Counted from the first letter of the stretch, positions 27,159 through 37,873 are shown. The stretch is 64,000 nt of DNA from Streptosporangium sandarakinum (GCF_013409935.1 NZ_JACCCO010000003.1:1-64000), one strand, 5' to 3'. Made by a program: numbers and translations. The notes: generated from the letters alone by a model not told the origin.

Positions 27159-27253
27159 CCTGGCCGGCGCACAGAGGATCCGGGGACGACCGGAACGGCC
27201 CGGGCGTCCGGGACGACCGGCGCGACGGGCGGAAGGGGGTGAGCGGCCGGTGA
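27155..27253 (+). CDS. Possible 32-codon coupling ORF between the two permease genes
   Basis: An ATG overlapping the first permease stop (ATGA) opens a 32-codon frame ending in a TGA that overlaps the GTG of the second permease (GTGA). The peptide is hydrophilic, rich in Arg, Asp and Gly, and resembles nothing I know. It may simply carry ribosomes across the 91-bp gap. Coding status is uncertain. Confidence 0.3.
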   Translation: MTWPAHRGSGDDRNGPGVRDDRRDGRKGVSGR

Positions 27254-28053
27254 GGCTGCGCTATCTGACGCTGACCGCGGTGGCGTTCTTCTCCGCGTTC
27301 CCCCTGTACTACAGCGTGGTCGTCGCCTCCCGCGACAACGCCGCGCTCGCCCAGGTGCCGCCCCCGCTGCTGCCCGGCGGCAACTTCCTCGCGAACGTGC
27401 AGCGGGTCTTCGACACCGTCCCGTTCGGGCTGGCGCTGCTCAACTCGTTCGTGGTCTCCGGTTCGATCGCCCTCACCGTGATGTTCTTCTCGACGCTGGC
27501 CGGTTTCGCCTTCGCCAAGCTGCGGTTCCGGGGCAGGAACGCCATGCTGCTGATCACCGTGGCGACCATGATGGTCCCGGCCCAGCTCGGCATCATCCCG
27601 CTGTACATGCTCATGGTGAAGGTCGAGTGGACCGGCACCATGTACGCGCTGGTGGTCCCGGCGCTGGTCAACGCGTTCGGCGTGTTCTTCATGACCCAGT
27701 TCCTGCAGCGCGCGCTGCCGACGGAGCTGCTGGAGGCGGGCAGGATCGACGGCTGCACCACCTGGGGGCTGTTCCGCCACGTCGTGGTCCCGGCGGCCCG
27801 GCCGGCGGCGGCGGTGCTCGGCATGCTCACGTTCATGACCGCCTGGAACGACTACTTCTGGCCGCTGGTCGTCCTGACCCCGGAGAACCCGACGGTGCAG
27901 GTGGCCCTGTCCACGCTCGCCAGCGGGTACGTCAACGACTTCGTGCTCGGGCTGTCGGGGACCGCGCTGGGGACCCTGCCGCTGCTCCTGGTGTTCGCGC
28001 TGCTCGGCAAGCAGATCATCGGAGGCATCATGCAGGGGGCGGTGAAGGGGTGA
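27250..28053 (+). CDS. Sugar ABC transporter permease (CebG/MalG type)
   Basis: 267 residues from GTG at 27250. Six TM helices; the first (LTLTAVAFFSAFPLYYSVVVA) begins almost at the N-terminus. The EAA loop reads ELLEAGRIDGCTTWGLFRHVVVPAARPA, typical of MalG-like subunits, and the conserved MTAWNDYFWPLVVL segment is present. With the preceding permease it forms the translocation channel for the sugar bound by the family-1 lipoprotein. The LacI regulator gene follows 70 bp downstream on the same strand, so they may share an mRNA. Confidence 0.88.
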   Translation: MRLRYLTLTAVAFFSAFPLYYSVVVASRDNAALAQVPPPLLPGGNFLANVQRVFDTVPFGLALLNSFVVSGSIALTVMFFSTLAGFAFAKLRFRGRNAMLLITVATMMVPAQLGIIPLYMLMVKVEWTGTMYALVVPALVNAFGVFFMTQFLQRALPTELLEAGRIDGCTTWGLFRHVVVPAARPAAAVLGMLTFMTAWNDYFWPLVVLTPENPTVQVALSTLASGYVNDFVLGLSGTALGTLPLLLVFALLGKQIIGGIMQGAVKG

Positions 28054-28123
28054 GCCGCGCCGGGCGGCGTGCCGCGGCGCCCGGGTCCGCCCGACGGAAA
28101 AAGGACTGCTGGGGGAGTGGCAG

Positions 28124-29119
28124 ATGAGACGACCCACTTTGGAGGCGGTCGCCGCCCGCGCCGGAGTCTCCCGGGCGACCGTCTCCCGGGTGGTGAACGG
28201 CCAGGCCACCGTCACCCCGGACATCCGCGAGACGGTGATGCGGGCGGTGCGCGAGCTGGGTTACGTCCCCAACGGCGCGGCGCGGAACCTGGTCACCCAG
28301 CGGACCAACTCGATCGCGCTGGTGGTGTCGGAGTCGCCGAACCGGGTGTTCTCCGACGACCCGATGTTCTCCACGGTCATCCGCGCGGCCAGCCTGGAGC
28401 TGGAGGCCGCGGGCAGGCAGACGGTGCTGCTGCTGGCCGGGTCACCGGAGAGCCACGCCCGGGTGGAGAACTACATCGGCGGCGGCCACGTGGACGGCGT
28501 CATGCTCGTGTCGAGCCACAGCGCCGACCCGCTGCCCGGCGCGCTCACCCGGTTGCGCGTCCCGGTCGTGTCGTACGGCAGGCCCGCGGTGCCGGTCGAG
28601 ATCCCCTACGCGGACGGCGAGAACGCGGCGGGCGCCGAGCACGCGGTGCGGCACCTGCTGGAGCGGGGCCGCCGCCGGATCGCGACCATCGCCGGGCCGC
28701 TGGACATGGTCGCCGGCCAGGACCGCCTCGCCGGGTACCGGGACGCCCTGCGGGAGGCCGACCGCCGCTCCATCATCGCGGTCGGCGACTTCACCCGCGA
28801 GTCGGGCGCGACGGCGATGCGGCAGCTCCTGGAGGACGATCCGGAGCTGGACGCGGTGTTCACGGCCAACGACCTGATGGCGATCGGGGCCATGTACGCG
28901 CTGCGCCAGGCCGGCCGCTCCGTCCCCGGCGACGTCGCGGTCGTCGGCTACGACGACATAGAGGCGGCCCGCTACACCGACCCGCCGCTCACGACGGTCC
29001 GCGCCTCGCACGCCGAGCAGGCCGCCACCATGGTGCGGCTGCTGCTCGCGCTCATGGAGGGAGGACCGGCCGAGCCGGTGATCATGCCGGCCGATCTCGT
29101 GATCAGGCAGTCCACATAG
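28124..29119 (+). CDS. LacI-family transcriptional regulator (CebR-like), first of two paralogs
   Basis: 331 residues. The N-terminal helix-turn-helix is [22 protein letters not shown] with hinge ELGYVPNGAARNL. The periplasmic-binding-like effector domain contains [13 protein letters not shown] and the VVGYDDIEAARYTDPPLTTVR region. It is encoded at the end of the transporter operon and presumably represses it through the palindromes upstream (CebR-type box and/or GAGAGCGCTCTC), with a beta-glucoside or its breakdown product as inducer. It is strongly similar over its full length to the regulator encoded convergently at 29149-30147, suggesting duplication. Confidence 0.88.
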   Translation: MRRPTLEAVAARAGVSRATVSRVVNGQATVTPDIRETVMRAVRELGYVPNGAARNLVTQRTNSIALVVSESPNRVFSDDPMFSTVIRAASLELEAAGRQTVLLLAGSPESHARVENYIGGGHVDGVMLVSSHSADPLPGALTRLRVPVVSYGRPAVPVEIPYADGENAAGAEHAVRHLLERGRRRIATIAGPLDMVAGQDRLAGYRDALREADRRSIIAVGDFTRESGATAMRQLLEDDPELDAVFTANDLMAIGAMYALRQAGRSVPGDVAVVGYDDIEAARYTDPPLTTVRASHAEQAATMVRLLLALMEGGPAEPVIMPADLVIRQST

Positions 29120-29148
29120 CAGCGGCCAGGCGGTCCACGCGAAGGCGG

Positions 29149-30147
29149 TCAGGCGGCCCTCGTGGACTCCCGCACGACGAGCTCGGTGGGCAGCACCACG
29201 GGCCCCCGCTCCTCCAGACCCAGGACCATCCGGGCGAGCCACCGCCCCATCTCCTCGGTCGGCTGCCGGACCGTGGTCAGCGGCGGCTCGGCGTAGGAGG
29301 CGGCCGGGATGTCGTCGAAGCCGACGACCGCGACGTCACCGGGGACGGAGCGGCCGGCGTCACGCAGCGCCCGCAGCGCTCCCAGCGCCATCAGGTCGTT
29401 GGCGGCGAACACCGCGTCCAGCTCCGGGTCGTCGGCCAGCAGGTGACGCATGGCCGCCGTTCCCGACTCGCGGGTGAAGTCGCCGACCGCGACGATGGAG
29501 CGGCGGTCGGAGTCGCGCAGGACGTTCCGGTAGCCGGTGAGGCGGTCGATACCGGCGACCATGTCCTGGGGACCCGCGATGGCGGCGATCCGGCGGCGGC
29601 CCCGCTCCAGCAGGTGCCGCACCGCGCGCTCGGCGCCGCCGACGTTGTCCATGTCCACGTACGGCAGCTCGCCGGCCATGGTGGGACGTCCACTGCAGAC
29701 CACCGGGACGCCCCGGCGGGCGAGGATCGCCGGAAGCGGGTCCGAGCCGTGCATCGACGCCACGATCACGCCGTCCACGTGCCCGTTGGTGGCGTAGCGC
29801 TCGACCCGGCGGTAGCTGCCCTCGGTGCCGGCGAGCATCAGCACGAGCTGCTTGTCGGCCTCCTCGAACTCCATGCTGACGCCCCGGATGATCCCGCCGA
29901 AGGTCGGGTCGTCGGAGAAGACCCTGGTGGAGGGCTCGGGGAAGACCAGGGCGATCGAGTCGGCGCGCTGGGTGACCAGGCTTCGCGCCGCCTGGTTGGG
30001 GACGTAGCCCAGCTCGTCCACGGCGCGGTTGACCGCCTCGCGGATCTGCGGGGCCACCCGGGTGGAGCCGTTGATGACGCGGGAGGCGGTCGCCCGGGAC
30101 ACTCCGGCCCGGGCGGCCACCTTCTCCAGCGTCGGCCGTGCCCTCAC
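29149..30147 (-). CDS. LacI-family transcriptional regulator, second paralog, coupled to bglC
   Basis: 332 residues from a GTG overlapping the stop of the beta-glucosidase gene by 4 bp, so the two are one operon. An open frame running further upstream is a shadow of that gene. [25 protein letters not shown], then [13 protein letters not shown]. The effector domain shares long identical stretches with the other regulator ([32 protein letters not shown]). Recognition-helix residues differ only slightly between the two (ATVS versus ATAS), so overlapping operator preference is likely. It is convergent with the first regulator gene, 29 bp apart. Confidence 0.88.
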   Translation of the reverse strand: MRARPTLEKVAARAGVSRATASRVINGSTRVAPQIREAVNRAVDELGYVPNQAARSLVTQRADSIALVFPEPSTRVFSDDPTFGGIIRGVSMEFEEADKQLVLMLAGTEGSYRRVERYATNGHVDGVIVASMHGSDPLPAILARRGVPVVCSGRPTMAGELPYVDMDNVGGAERAVRHLLERGRRRIAAIAGPQDMVAGIDRLTGYRNVLRDSDRRSIVAVGDFTRESGTAAMRHLLADDPELDAVFAANDLMALGALRALRDAGRSVPGDVAVVGFDDIPAASYAEPPLTTVRQPTEEMGRWLARMVLGLEERGPVVLPTELVVRESTRAA

Positions 30148-31514
30148 AGGCCGTTCCGCCGGATGACGTCGCGATACCACAGGGCGCTGTCCTTGGGGGT
30201 GCGGCGCTGGGTGGTGTAGTCGACGTGCACGACGCCGAACCGCTTGCCGTAGCCCTCGGCCCATTCGAAGTTGTCCATCAGCGACCACACCATATACCCG
30301 CGCAGGTCGGCCCCCTGCTCGATGGCGGCGTGCGCGGCGCGCAGGTGCGCGTCGAGGTAGGAGACCCGGTCGGGGTCGTGGACCGCGCCGTCCTTCACCT
30401 CGTCGTCGAAGGCCGCGCCGTTCTCGGTGATGACCAGCGGGGTGCCCGGGTAGTCGCGCGACAGCCGTACGAGGAGGTCGGTCAGGCCGAACGGCTGGAT
30501 GGCCCAGCCCATCGCCGTCTTCGGCGCGTCGGCGCCGCCGAAGGCGATCCCCTCGCTGCCGGGGAAGACCGGGCTGGCGGGCTCGCCGGGGCGGGCCGCG
30601 ACGGTCTGCGGGGTGTAGTAGTTCACGCCCAGCAGGTCGATCGGCCGGCTGATGGTCTCCAGGTCGCCGTCCTCGACGAACGACCAGTCGGTGAAGCGGC
30701 GGGCCCGCTCGACCACGTCGGCGGGGTACTCGCCGCGCAGCACCGGGTCGAGGAAGATCCGGTTCTGCAGGCCGTCCACCAGGGAGACCGCGACGGGGTC
30801 GTCGCCGATCACCGGCGCGAGGTTCAGCGTGATGCCGACCTTCGCGGCCCCGCCGGCCCGCAGCGCGCCGACGGCGAGCCCGTGGCCGAGCAGCAGGTGG
30901 TGGACGGCGGTGAAGGCCAGTTCGGGCTCGGCGCGGCCGGGGGCGTGGATGCCGGAGCCGTAGCCGAGGAACGCCGAGCACCAGGGCTCGTTCAGGGTGG
31001 TCCAGGTCTCCACCCGGTCACCCAGGCGGGCGTGCATGATCGCGGCGTAGTCGGCGAAGCGCTCGGCGGTGTCCCTGGCGATCCAGCCGCCCCGGTCCTC
31101 CAGGCTCTGCGGCAGGTCCCAGTGGTAGAGCGTCACGATCGGGGTGACGCCGGCCTCGTGCAGCTCGTCCACCAGGCGGTCGTAGAAGTCGAGGCCGCGC
31201 GGGTTGACCGGGCCGGACCCGTCGGGCTGGATGCGGGGCCAGGAGACGGAGAAGCGGTAGGCGGCCAGGCCCAGGTCGCGCATCAGCCGGACGTCGTCGC
31301 TGCGGCGGTGGTAGTGGTCGCAGGCCACGTCGCCGGTGTGTCCGGCGCGGACCTTGCCGGGGGTCCGGGAGAAGGTGTCCCAGATGGAGGGACCTCTGCC
31401 GTCGTCCGCGGCCGCGCCCTCGATCTGGTAGGCGGCGGTCGCCGCCCCCCACAGGAACCCCTCGGGGAAGGTCAGCGGGCCGGTGTCGCTGGACCCTGTG
31501 GCGGACGTGGTCAT
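30144..31514 (-). CDS. bglC: Glycoside hydrolase family 1 beta-glucosidase (BglC-like)
   Basis: 456 residues, full length for GH1. The N-terminus [19 protein letters not shown] is the family signature. The acid/base Glu is E176 in TLNEPW and the nucleophile E364 in ITENG. Sugar-binding residues appear in YHWDLP and in [13 protein letters not shown] near the end. It lacks a signal peptide, so it hydrolyses imported cellobiose or aryl-beta-glucosides in the cytoplasm, matching the adjacent ABC importer without its own ATPase. It is preceded by a clear promoter with an operator at the start point and followed by its coupled LacI gene. Confidence 0.93.
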   Translation of the reverse strand: MTTSATGSSDTGPLTFPEGFLWGAATAAYQIEGAAADDGRGPSIWDTFSRTPGKVRAGHTGDVACDHYHRRSDDVRLMRDLGLAAYRFSVSWPRIQPDGSGPVNPRGLDFYDRLVDELHEAGVTPIVTLYHWDLPQSLEDRGGWIARDTAERFADYAAIMHARLGDRVETWTTLNEPWCSAFLGYGSGIHAPGRAEPELAFTAVHHLLLGHGLAVGALRAGGAAKVGITLNLAPVIGDDPVAVSLVDGLQNRIFLDPVLRGEYPADVVERARRFTDWSFVEDGDLETISRPIDLLGVNYYTPQTVAARPGEPASPVFPGSEGIAFGGADAPKTAMGWAIQPFGLTDLLVRLSRDYPGTPLVITENGAAFDDEVKDGAVHDPDRVSYLDAHLRAAHAAIEQGADLRGYMVWSLMDNFEWAEGYGKRFGVVHVDYTTQRRTPKDSALWYRDVIRRNGL

Positions 31515-31546
31515 CTCTGGGGCTCCGTTCTGTCGGTCACACGCGT

Positions 31547-31590
31547 GAGAGCGCTCTCCCGAGAATCCCGTTCCGGAGAAGGCGTGTCAA
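31547..31590 (-). promoter_or_regulatory. bglC promoter with LacI operator at the transcription start
   Basis: Toward bglC: -35 TTGACA (31590-31585), 17-bp spacer, -10 GATTCT (31567-31562), then the perfect palindrome GAGAGCGCTCTC (31558-31547) directly after the -10, where a bound repressor would block initiation. The palindrome is 33 bp upstream of the start codon. Confidence 0.75.
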
Positions 31591-31658
31591 GAAGAACCCG
31601 ACGGTAACCGTACTGTCACGGATATCGCCCCCGGCGGAAAGGGCCGACAAATCTTCCA

Positions 31659-31670
31659 GAGAGCGCTCTC
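31659..31670. promoter_or_regulatory. Second upstream LacI-type operator GAGAGCGCTCTC
   Basis: An exact copy of the 12-bp palindrome, centred 112 bp upstream of the bglC operator. That spacing would allow repression by looping or a second, divergent promoter. Confidence 0.65.
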
Positions 31671-32090
31671 ACAGCTTCGGACGGATCGTCCGGGGGAGGA
31701 CGCGTGGCCGGGCTCCGCCGCCGTCCCGTCGGCGGGCGTGGCCCGGCTCGGCGCTCGCCGTCACCGCGTGCGGGTCCCCGGGCGGCGGAACCGCCGTCCC
31801 GGCGCGCGGCCTCCACCGGGTACGGCGAGCGCGACGGCGGGGCCGCCGGCGGGCGGGACCGTCAGTATCCACTCCCCGGTCCGGGACGTCGAGACAGGCT
31901 CGCCACTTCGTCCGGGCCCCGGAGGCCGCCTACGTCACCGCGTCCGGCGAGGGCACCGTGCCGGTGGCCGACGGCCGCCCCGGCGAGATCACCATGGTGA
32001 TCCACGTGGGGGACGACCCCGTGGGGACCACCGTCGGCCGCCTGGCCGGAGGGGAGACCGGGCGGCGGGTCGTCGCCGTGAGCCGGAACG
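31671..32090 (+). pseudogene. Probable gene remnant upstream of the stress-protein terminator
   Basis: No intact gene fits here. On the plus strand, from about 31892 to 32095, a stretch reads as plausible protein (TMVIHVGDDPVGTTVGRL, then RRVVAVSRN). Its strand-turn-strand pattern weakly recalls the C-terminal RCK/TrkA-C domain. It has no proper start, and the frame upstream degenerates. A strong hairpin follows directly. I read it as the decayed 3' end of a gene, with low confidence. Confidence 0.25.
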
Positions 32091-32140
32091 ACGGAGGGCG
32101 CGGGGGCCACGGTGCTCGCCGTGGCCCCCGCGCCCTCCGT
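32091..32140. terminator. 22-bp perfect inverted repeat
   Basis: Arms 32091-32112 and 32119-32140 with a 6-nt loop, almost all G/C. It stands between a gene remnant (plus) and the end of the stress protein gene (minus), so it may terminate either or both. No U-tract. Confidence 0.6.
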
Positions 32141-32215
32141 GTTCGTCGGCTCCGCCGGGACCTGCCGCGGATCCCCCGCGGCGAAGATCCGCGGCGAAGA
32201 TCCGCGGAACAGAAC

Positions 32216-33061
32216 CTAGGAGCGGCTCGGGTCGGCCGTGTCGCGGTCGGGCCGGGGAGCCTGCGCGGGAACCGAAGGACGCCCGTCCGCCGGCCGCCCG
32301 TCCACCGGCAGTCCGGTCACGGGGTGCCCGTCCGCCGGCCGCTCGGTCACGAGGTGCCCGTCCGCCGCCTGCTCGTCCACCGGCCGTCCGGCCATGGGGT
32401 GCTCGTCCGCCGCCTGCTCGTCCATCGGCCGCTCGGTCGCCGGGTGCTCGTCCGCCGGCCGTCCGGCCGCGGCGCCGGGATACCGGACGCTCGGGGCGGT
32501 GGGCCGTACGGCGTCCGGGTCGTAGATGCCCGCCGACGGCGGCACCTCGACGACGACGGTGTCGGCGGGGCCGCTGGCGGCCTCGATCACGGCACGGGCG
32601 TCGTCCAGATGCGAGGCCGCGACCAGCACGTCGTAGCGGCCGGCGACGATCGCGCTGCGCGAGACGAAGTCCCGCTTGCCGCCGGTGAAGAAGTGGTTGA
32701 CGAACCCGAACGCGGCCCCCACCACCGCGCCCCAGAGCGCGGCCCAGAGCACGAGCACGACGAACGACATCGTGGTGGAGGTGAAGAGCCCGAGGAAGGC
32801 CCCCACCACGGCGCCGAACGCCAGGCCGTTGCCGGCGCCCCGCAGCGCGGCCCTGCCGTTGGTCATCCGGCCGGTGACGGTCTCCTCCAGCCGCAGGTCG
32901 CTGCCGACGATCGCCACGTGCTCGACGGGGAATCCCGCATCGGAGAGCATGTCCACGGTCCGCTGGGCCGCCGCGTAGTTGTCGTAGCCGACCAGCGCTC
33001 TCCGGTCCACGACGACGAGCCGCTCCGCGGGCGTCGTCGTGGCGGTGGGTACGTGTGTCAT
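32216..33061 (-). CDS. General stress protein 17M-like membrane protein with repetitive tail
   Basis: 281 residues. The first ~105 residues include the GSP17M-type N-terminal domain (VVVDRRALVGYDNYAAAQRTVDMLSDAGFPVEHVAIVGSDL is the family pattern), then two glycine-rich TM segments (GLAFGAVVGAFLGLF and LVLWAALWGAVVGAAFGFV). A second small alpha/beta stretch (YDVLVAASHLDDARAVIEAA) follows. The last ~80 residues are an acidic/Pro repeat in which blocks like RPADEHP, RPMDEQAADEHP and RPVDEQAADGH recur. Family members are linked to general stress; their biochemistry is unknown. Confidence 0.75.
   Translation of the reverse strand: MTHVPTATTTPAERLVVVDRRALVGYDNYAAAQRTVDMLSDAGFPVEHVAIVGSDLRLEETVTGRMTNGRAALRGAGNGLAFGAVVGAFLGLFTSTTMSFVVLVLWAALWGAVVGAAFGFVNHFFTGGKRDFVSRSAIVAGRYDVLVAASHLDDARAVIEAASGPADTVVVEVPPSAGIYDPDAVRPTAPSVRYPGAAAGRPADEHPATERPMDEQAADEHPMAGRPVDEQAADGHLVTERPADGHPVTGLPVDGRPADGRPSVPAQAPRPDRDTADPSRS
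32290..32470 (-). repeat. Degenerate coding repeat in the C-terminal tail of the stress protein
   Basis: The DNA encoding the tail consists of short imperfect direct repeats (GTCCGCCGCCTGCTCGTCCA and relatives) in multiples of three bases, so the frame is kept. Copy number could vary between strains. Confidence 0.6.
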
Positions 33062-33198
33062 GTCCGCTCGCCTTCCCGCTGTGTCAGTGGGTGATCGGAC
33101 AGGCGACTACCCCGGCGCGCGGCGACAATGCGTGCGCCCGCCGTACAGGTGTGTGACCGTACGGCGGGCGCGAGAAGGACACGGGCGGAGAGCGCGGG

Positions 33199-35240
<2,042 letters not shown>

Positions 35241-35292
35241 CGGGGCGGGCGGCCGGACCCGGTGGCCGTCCGGCCCGCGCCTCGGCCGTCCC

Positions 35293-35829
35293 TCAGTCGT
35301 CCTCGTCCTCGTCGTCGTCCCGTGGCGGGTCGGGCATCCGCAAGGCCGCCAGGAGGGACGGCAGGATGAGGTGCGTCGCGATCATGGCGTACACGAGCAG
35401 GAAGATCGCGGTCGTCGGGACCTCGACGACCGACCTGTCCCCGTCGGCGAGGAGGACGAGCGCGAGGACCGCGCAGAGCATGATCGTGGTGCCCCGGCGG
35501 GAGCCGGCCTGGAGCCGCAGGCGTTCGAGGGCCTGCCGCTCGTCGAGGTGCCGCCCGGCGAGGCCGATGACGCCGCGGGTGGCTCCGACGAGGGCCGAGT
35601 AGACCACCGCGTAGATCACCAGTGCGGCTCCCCACAGGGCGAAGGTGGTCCACATCGCCAGGGAGCTCGGTGCGAGGTACCAGCACACGACCGCGCTGAC
35701 CCAGCCCAGCGCGGCCGAGGCGGCGCCCACGCCGGCCAGGACTCGGCGGCTCCGGCGGGTGGCGTACCAGGAGCGGGGCGGCCAGGTGCGATAGTGCCTC
35801 TCCACCTGCTCGGGGGTCAGGCCGCCCAT
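35293..35829 (-). CDS. Small integral membrane protein of unknown function
   Basis: 178 residues; the ATG shares one base with the HTH gene stop (TGATG). Four hydrophobic segments are visible: two in the first half (VLAGVGAASAALGWVSAVVCW and MWTTFALWGAALVIYAVVY), two near the end (GTTIMLCAVLALVLLA and TTAIFLLVYAMIATHLIL). The C-terminus is an acidic run (DDDEDEDD). A cytoplasmic segment carries RHLDERQALERLRLQA. It is last in the operon ATPase-permease-HTH-membrane protein. In XRE-linked gene pairs such proteins often have unknown function. Confidence 0.7.
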   Translation of the reverse strand: MGGLTPEQVERHYRTWPPRSWYATRRSRRVLAGVGAASAALGWVSAVVCWYLAPSSLAMWTTFALWGAALVIYAVVYSALVGATRGVIGLAGRHLDERQALERLRLQAGSRRGTTIMLCAVLALVLLADGDRSVVEVPTTAIFLLVYAMIATHLILPSLLAALRMPDPPRDDDEDEDD

Positions 35830-36068
35830 CACTTCACCTCACTGCCGAGTCGGGGGAACGGTTTCAGGGAGAAGACGACCTCCAGCGGCACCTCGAAGTA
35901 CGCGGCGATGCGCAGGGCCAGGTGCAGGCTGGGGCTGTACTCGCCGCGTTCGAGGTAGCCGACCGTCTGGTAGTGGACGCCCAGCGCGGTGGCCAGGTCC
36001 TTGCGTGACACGCCGCGCTCGGCCCGCAGCACCGAGATCCTGTTGTAGACGTCTTCCGTGGCCACCAC
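35829..36068 (-). CDS. XRE-family HTH transcriptional regulator
   Basis: 79 residues from a GTG with GGGAG six bases upstream. A classical HTH_3: RISVLRAERGVSRKDLATALGVHYQTVGYLERGEYSPSLHLALRIAAYFEVPLEVVF. It is of the short type (YozG-like) often found beside small membrane proteins and ABC exporters. It is encoded 16 bp after the permease gene and coupled to the downstream membrane protein gene, so it likely regulates this operon. Confidence 0.88.
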   Translation of the reverse strand: MVATEDVYNRISVLRAERGVSRKDLATALGVHYQTVGYLERGEYSPSLHLALRIAAYFEVPLEVVFSLKPFPRLGSEVK

Positions 36069-36084
36069 GGTAGTCTCCCAGCTC

Positions 36085-37005
36085 TCAGGGCGCCTGCGCG
36101 GCCGGTCGCCGATCGGCGAGCCGGGACCCGGACTCCCGCCGGGTCACCCGGCGGACCATGACCGGGGCCAGCAGCATCCCCGCGACCGCCCACGCGCCGA
36201 GCGCCAAGGCCACCCAGGGCAACCGCCAGCTGCCGGCGATCTCGGCGGCGAGCATGCTGTCGGGCATGAACGCCGCCCGCAGTCCGAGCCCCTGCCAGTA
36301 GAGGGGGAACGCCTGCGAGATCCACTGGACGGGCTCGGGCATGAAGGTCACCGGAATCATGACGCCGGAGGTCACCATCAGGATCATCATCGGCAGGCCC
36401 ACGGCCCCCGCGGCGGTCTTCGGGTTGGGCAGCAGGCAGCCTATGGCGACGCCCAGCGGGACCACCGCGACCGTGCCGAGCAGCAGCGCCCAGGCCAGCG
36501 TCAGCCAGTCGCGGGGCAGCCCGGCGTCGCCGACGACCACGCCGGTGGCCAGGATCAGCACGCCCTGCACGACGATCTGGCAGAGGAAGGTCACCGCCCG
36601 CCCGGTGAGGTAGGCGGTGATGCCGCCGGGGAGGGTGCGCAGCCGCAGCAGCGTCCCGTCCTCCCGGTCGGTGGTCAGCGCCATCGGCAGTGCCATGAGC
36701 CCGTTGGAGAAGACGGTGAATGCCAGGAAGCCGATGGTCATGAACGTCGACTGGGAGACGCCGGTGCCCTCCACCGGGCCGTCGCCGATCCACAGGATCA
36801 GCAACGCGAAGATCCCGACCGTGCCGACCGTGCTGTTGATCAGCTCTCTGCGGTCCCTGACCAGGTGCAGGTATTCCGTCCAGCCCCGTCGCAGCCCGAT
36901 GCGCAATCCCCTGGCGTTCACGCCGCCCCCTTTGGCCCGGGGCGTCCCGGTGGTCGCGCCGTCCGGAAGGGCCGCCGTGGTCGTCGTGGTCGCTGTGCCG
37001 GTCAT
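36085..37005 (-). CDS. ABC-2 type exporter permease
   Basis: 306 residues from the ATG overlapping the ATPase stop by 4 bp. After a Thr/Ala-rich N-terminus come six TM helices in the ABC-2 pattern: TVGIFALLILWIGDGP, the cytoplasmic coupling region LTTDREDGTLLRLRTLPGG, and VGLPMMILMVTSGVMIPVTFMPEPVQWISQAFPLYW, the conserved re-entrant region. Close to DrrB-like drug or lipid exporters. Works with the ATPase directly upstream; the substrate is unknown. Confidence 0.85.
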   Translation of the reverse strand: MTGTATTTTTAALPDGATTGTPRAKGGGVNARGLRIGLRRGWTEYLHLVRDRRELINSTVGTVGIFALLILWIGDGPVEGTGVSQSTFMTIGFLAFTVFSNGLMALPMALTTDREDGTLLRLRTLPGGITAYLTGRAVTFLCQIVVQGVLILATGVVVGDAGLPRDWLTLAWALLLGTVAVVPLGVAIGCLLPNPKTAAGAVGLPMMILMVTSGVMIPVTFMPEPVQWISQAFPLYWQGLGLRAAFMPDSMLAAEIAGSWRLPWVALALGAWAVAGMLLAPVMVRRVTRRESGSRLADRRPAAQAP

Positions 37006-37844
37006 GCCGCCCTCCCGACGAGGCTCAGGTAGTTCTCCTCCAGTGACGGGCGCCGGACCTGCAGGCCCGGCACCGGGCCGCCGAACCGCTCGTGCAGCTC
37101 CCACGCCGCCCGCGACGGGTCGGCCGTGGTGAGGACCCGCTCGCGGCCGTCCTCCAGCCAGCGCACCTGCGACTCGGCCCGTACGGCGTCGGCCAGCTCG
37201 GCCGGGCTCCCGCACGCGACGATCTCCCCGCGGACCAGGATGGCGGTGCGGTGCGCCAGCTTCTCGGCCTCGGCGAGGTCGTGCGTGGTCAGCAGCACCG
37301 TCATGCCATCGGCGGCGAGCCTCTCCACCAGCAGGTGGAACTCCCGCCGCGCCTCCGGGTCGAAACCGGTCGTCGGCTCGTCCAGGAACAGCAGCTCCGG
37401 CCGGCCCATGATGCCGAGCCCCACGTCGAGGCGGCGGCGCTGGCCGCCGGACAGGCGGCTCACTCGTTGCGCGGCCTGCTCGGCGAGCCCCAGCGCGGCC
37501 AGCAGTTCGTCGGGGTCGCGGGGACGGTCGTAGAACTCCCCGACGTGGGCCAGCAGCTCCCGGACGCCCCAGCGGCCGTGGTCGCGCCAGCTCTGCAGCA
37601 CGATCCCGAGCCTGGCCCGCCAGGCGTCGCCGCCGCGGGCCGGGTCGGCGCCCAGCACGCTCACCTCGCCCGCCGACCGGTTTCGGAAGCCCTCCAGGAT
37701 CTCGATCGTGGTGGTCTTGCCCGCGCCGTTGGGCCCGAGCAGCGTGAAGATCTCGCCGCGCCGGATGTCGAGGTCGACGCCTCGCAGCACCTCGGCCGTG
37801 CCGTACGCCATCCGCAACCTGCGGACGCTCACCGCAGTACTCAT
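37002..37844 (-). CDS. ABC-2 exporter ATP-binding protein (DrrA-like)
   Basis: 280 residues. The ATG (MSTAVSVRRLRMAYG) has no clear ribosome site and lies just downstream of a palindromic promoter, so a very short or leaderless mRNA is possible. Motifs: Walker A GPNGAGKTT, Q-loop in GIVLQSWRDHGRW, signature LSGGQRRRLDVGL, Walker B LLFLDEPTTGFD, H-loop LLTTHDLAEAE. The C-terminal ~60 residues (ESQVRWLEDGRERVLTTADP, then PSLEENYLSLVG) match the DrrA-like tail. First gene of a four-gene operon with permease, XRE regulator and small membrane protein. Confidence 0.88.
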   Translation of the reverse strand: MSTAVSVRRLRMAYGTAEVLRGVDLDIRRGEIFTLLGPNGAGKTTTIEILEGFRNRSAGEVSVLGADPARGGDAWRARLGIVLQSWRDHGRWGVRELLAHVGEFYDRPRDPDELLAALGLAEQAAQRVSRLSGGQRRRLDVGLGIMGRPELLFLDEPTTGFDPEARREFHLLVERLAADGMTVLLTTHDLAEAEKLAHRTAILVRGEIVACGSPAELADAVRAESQVRWLEDGRERVLTTADPSRAAWELHERFGGPVPGLQVRRPSLEENYLSLVGRAA

Positions 37845-37851
37845 GCCATGG

Positions 37852-37873
37852 AATGTAGTACAACTACTACATT
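37852..37873. promoter_or_regulatory. Perfect 9-bp-arm palindrome at the ABC exporter promoter
   Basis: AATGTAGTA (37852-37860), spacer CAAC, TACTACATT (37865-37873), in an otherwise GC-rich region and only 8 bp upstream of the ATPase start codon. On the minus strand it includes TTGTACTACAT, a likely -10 zone, with TTGTGT-type sequence upstream. It resembles GntR/YtrA-type operators, but the nearest regulator gene encodes an XRE protein. Confidence 0.65.
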
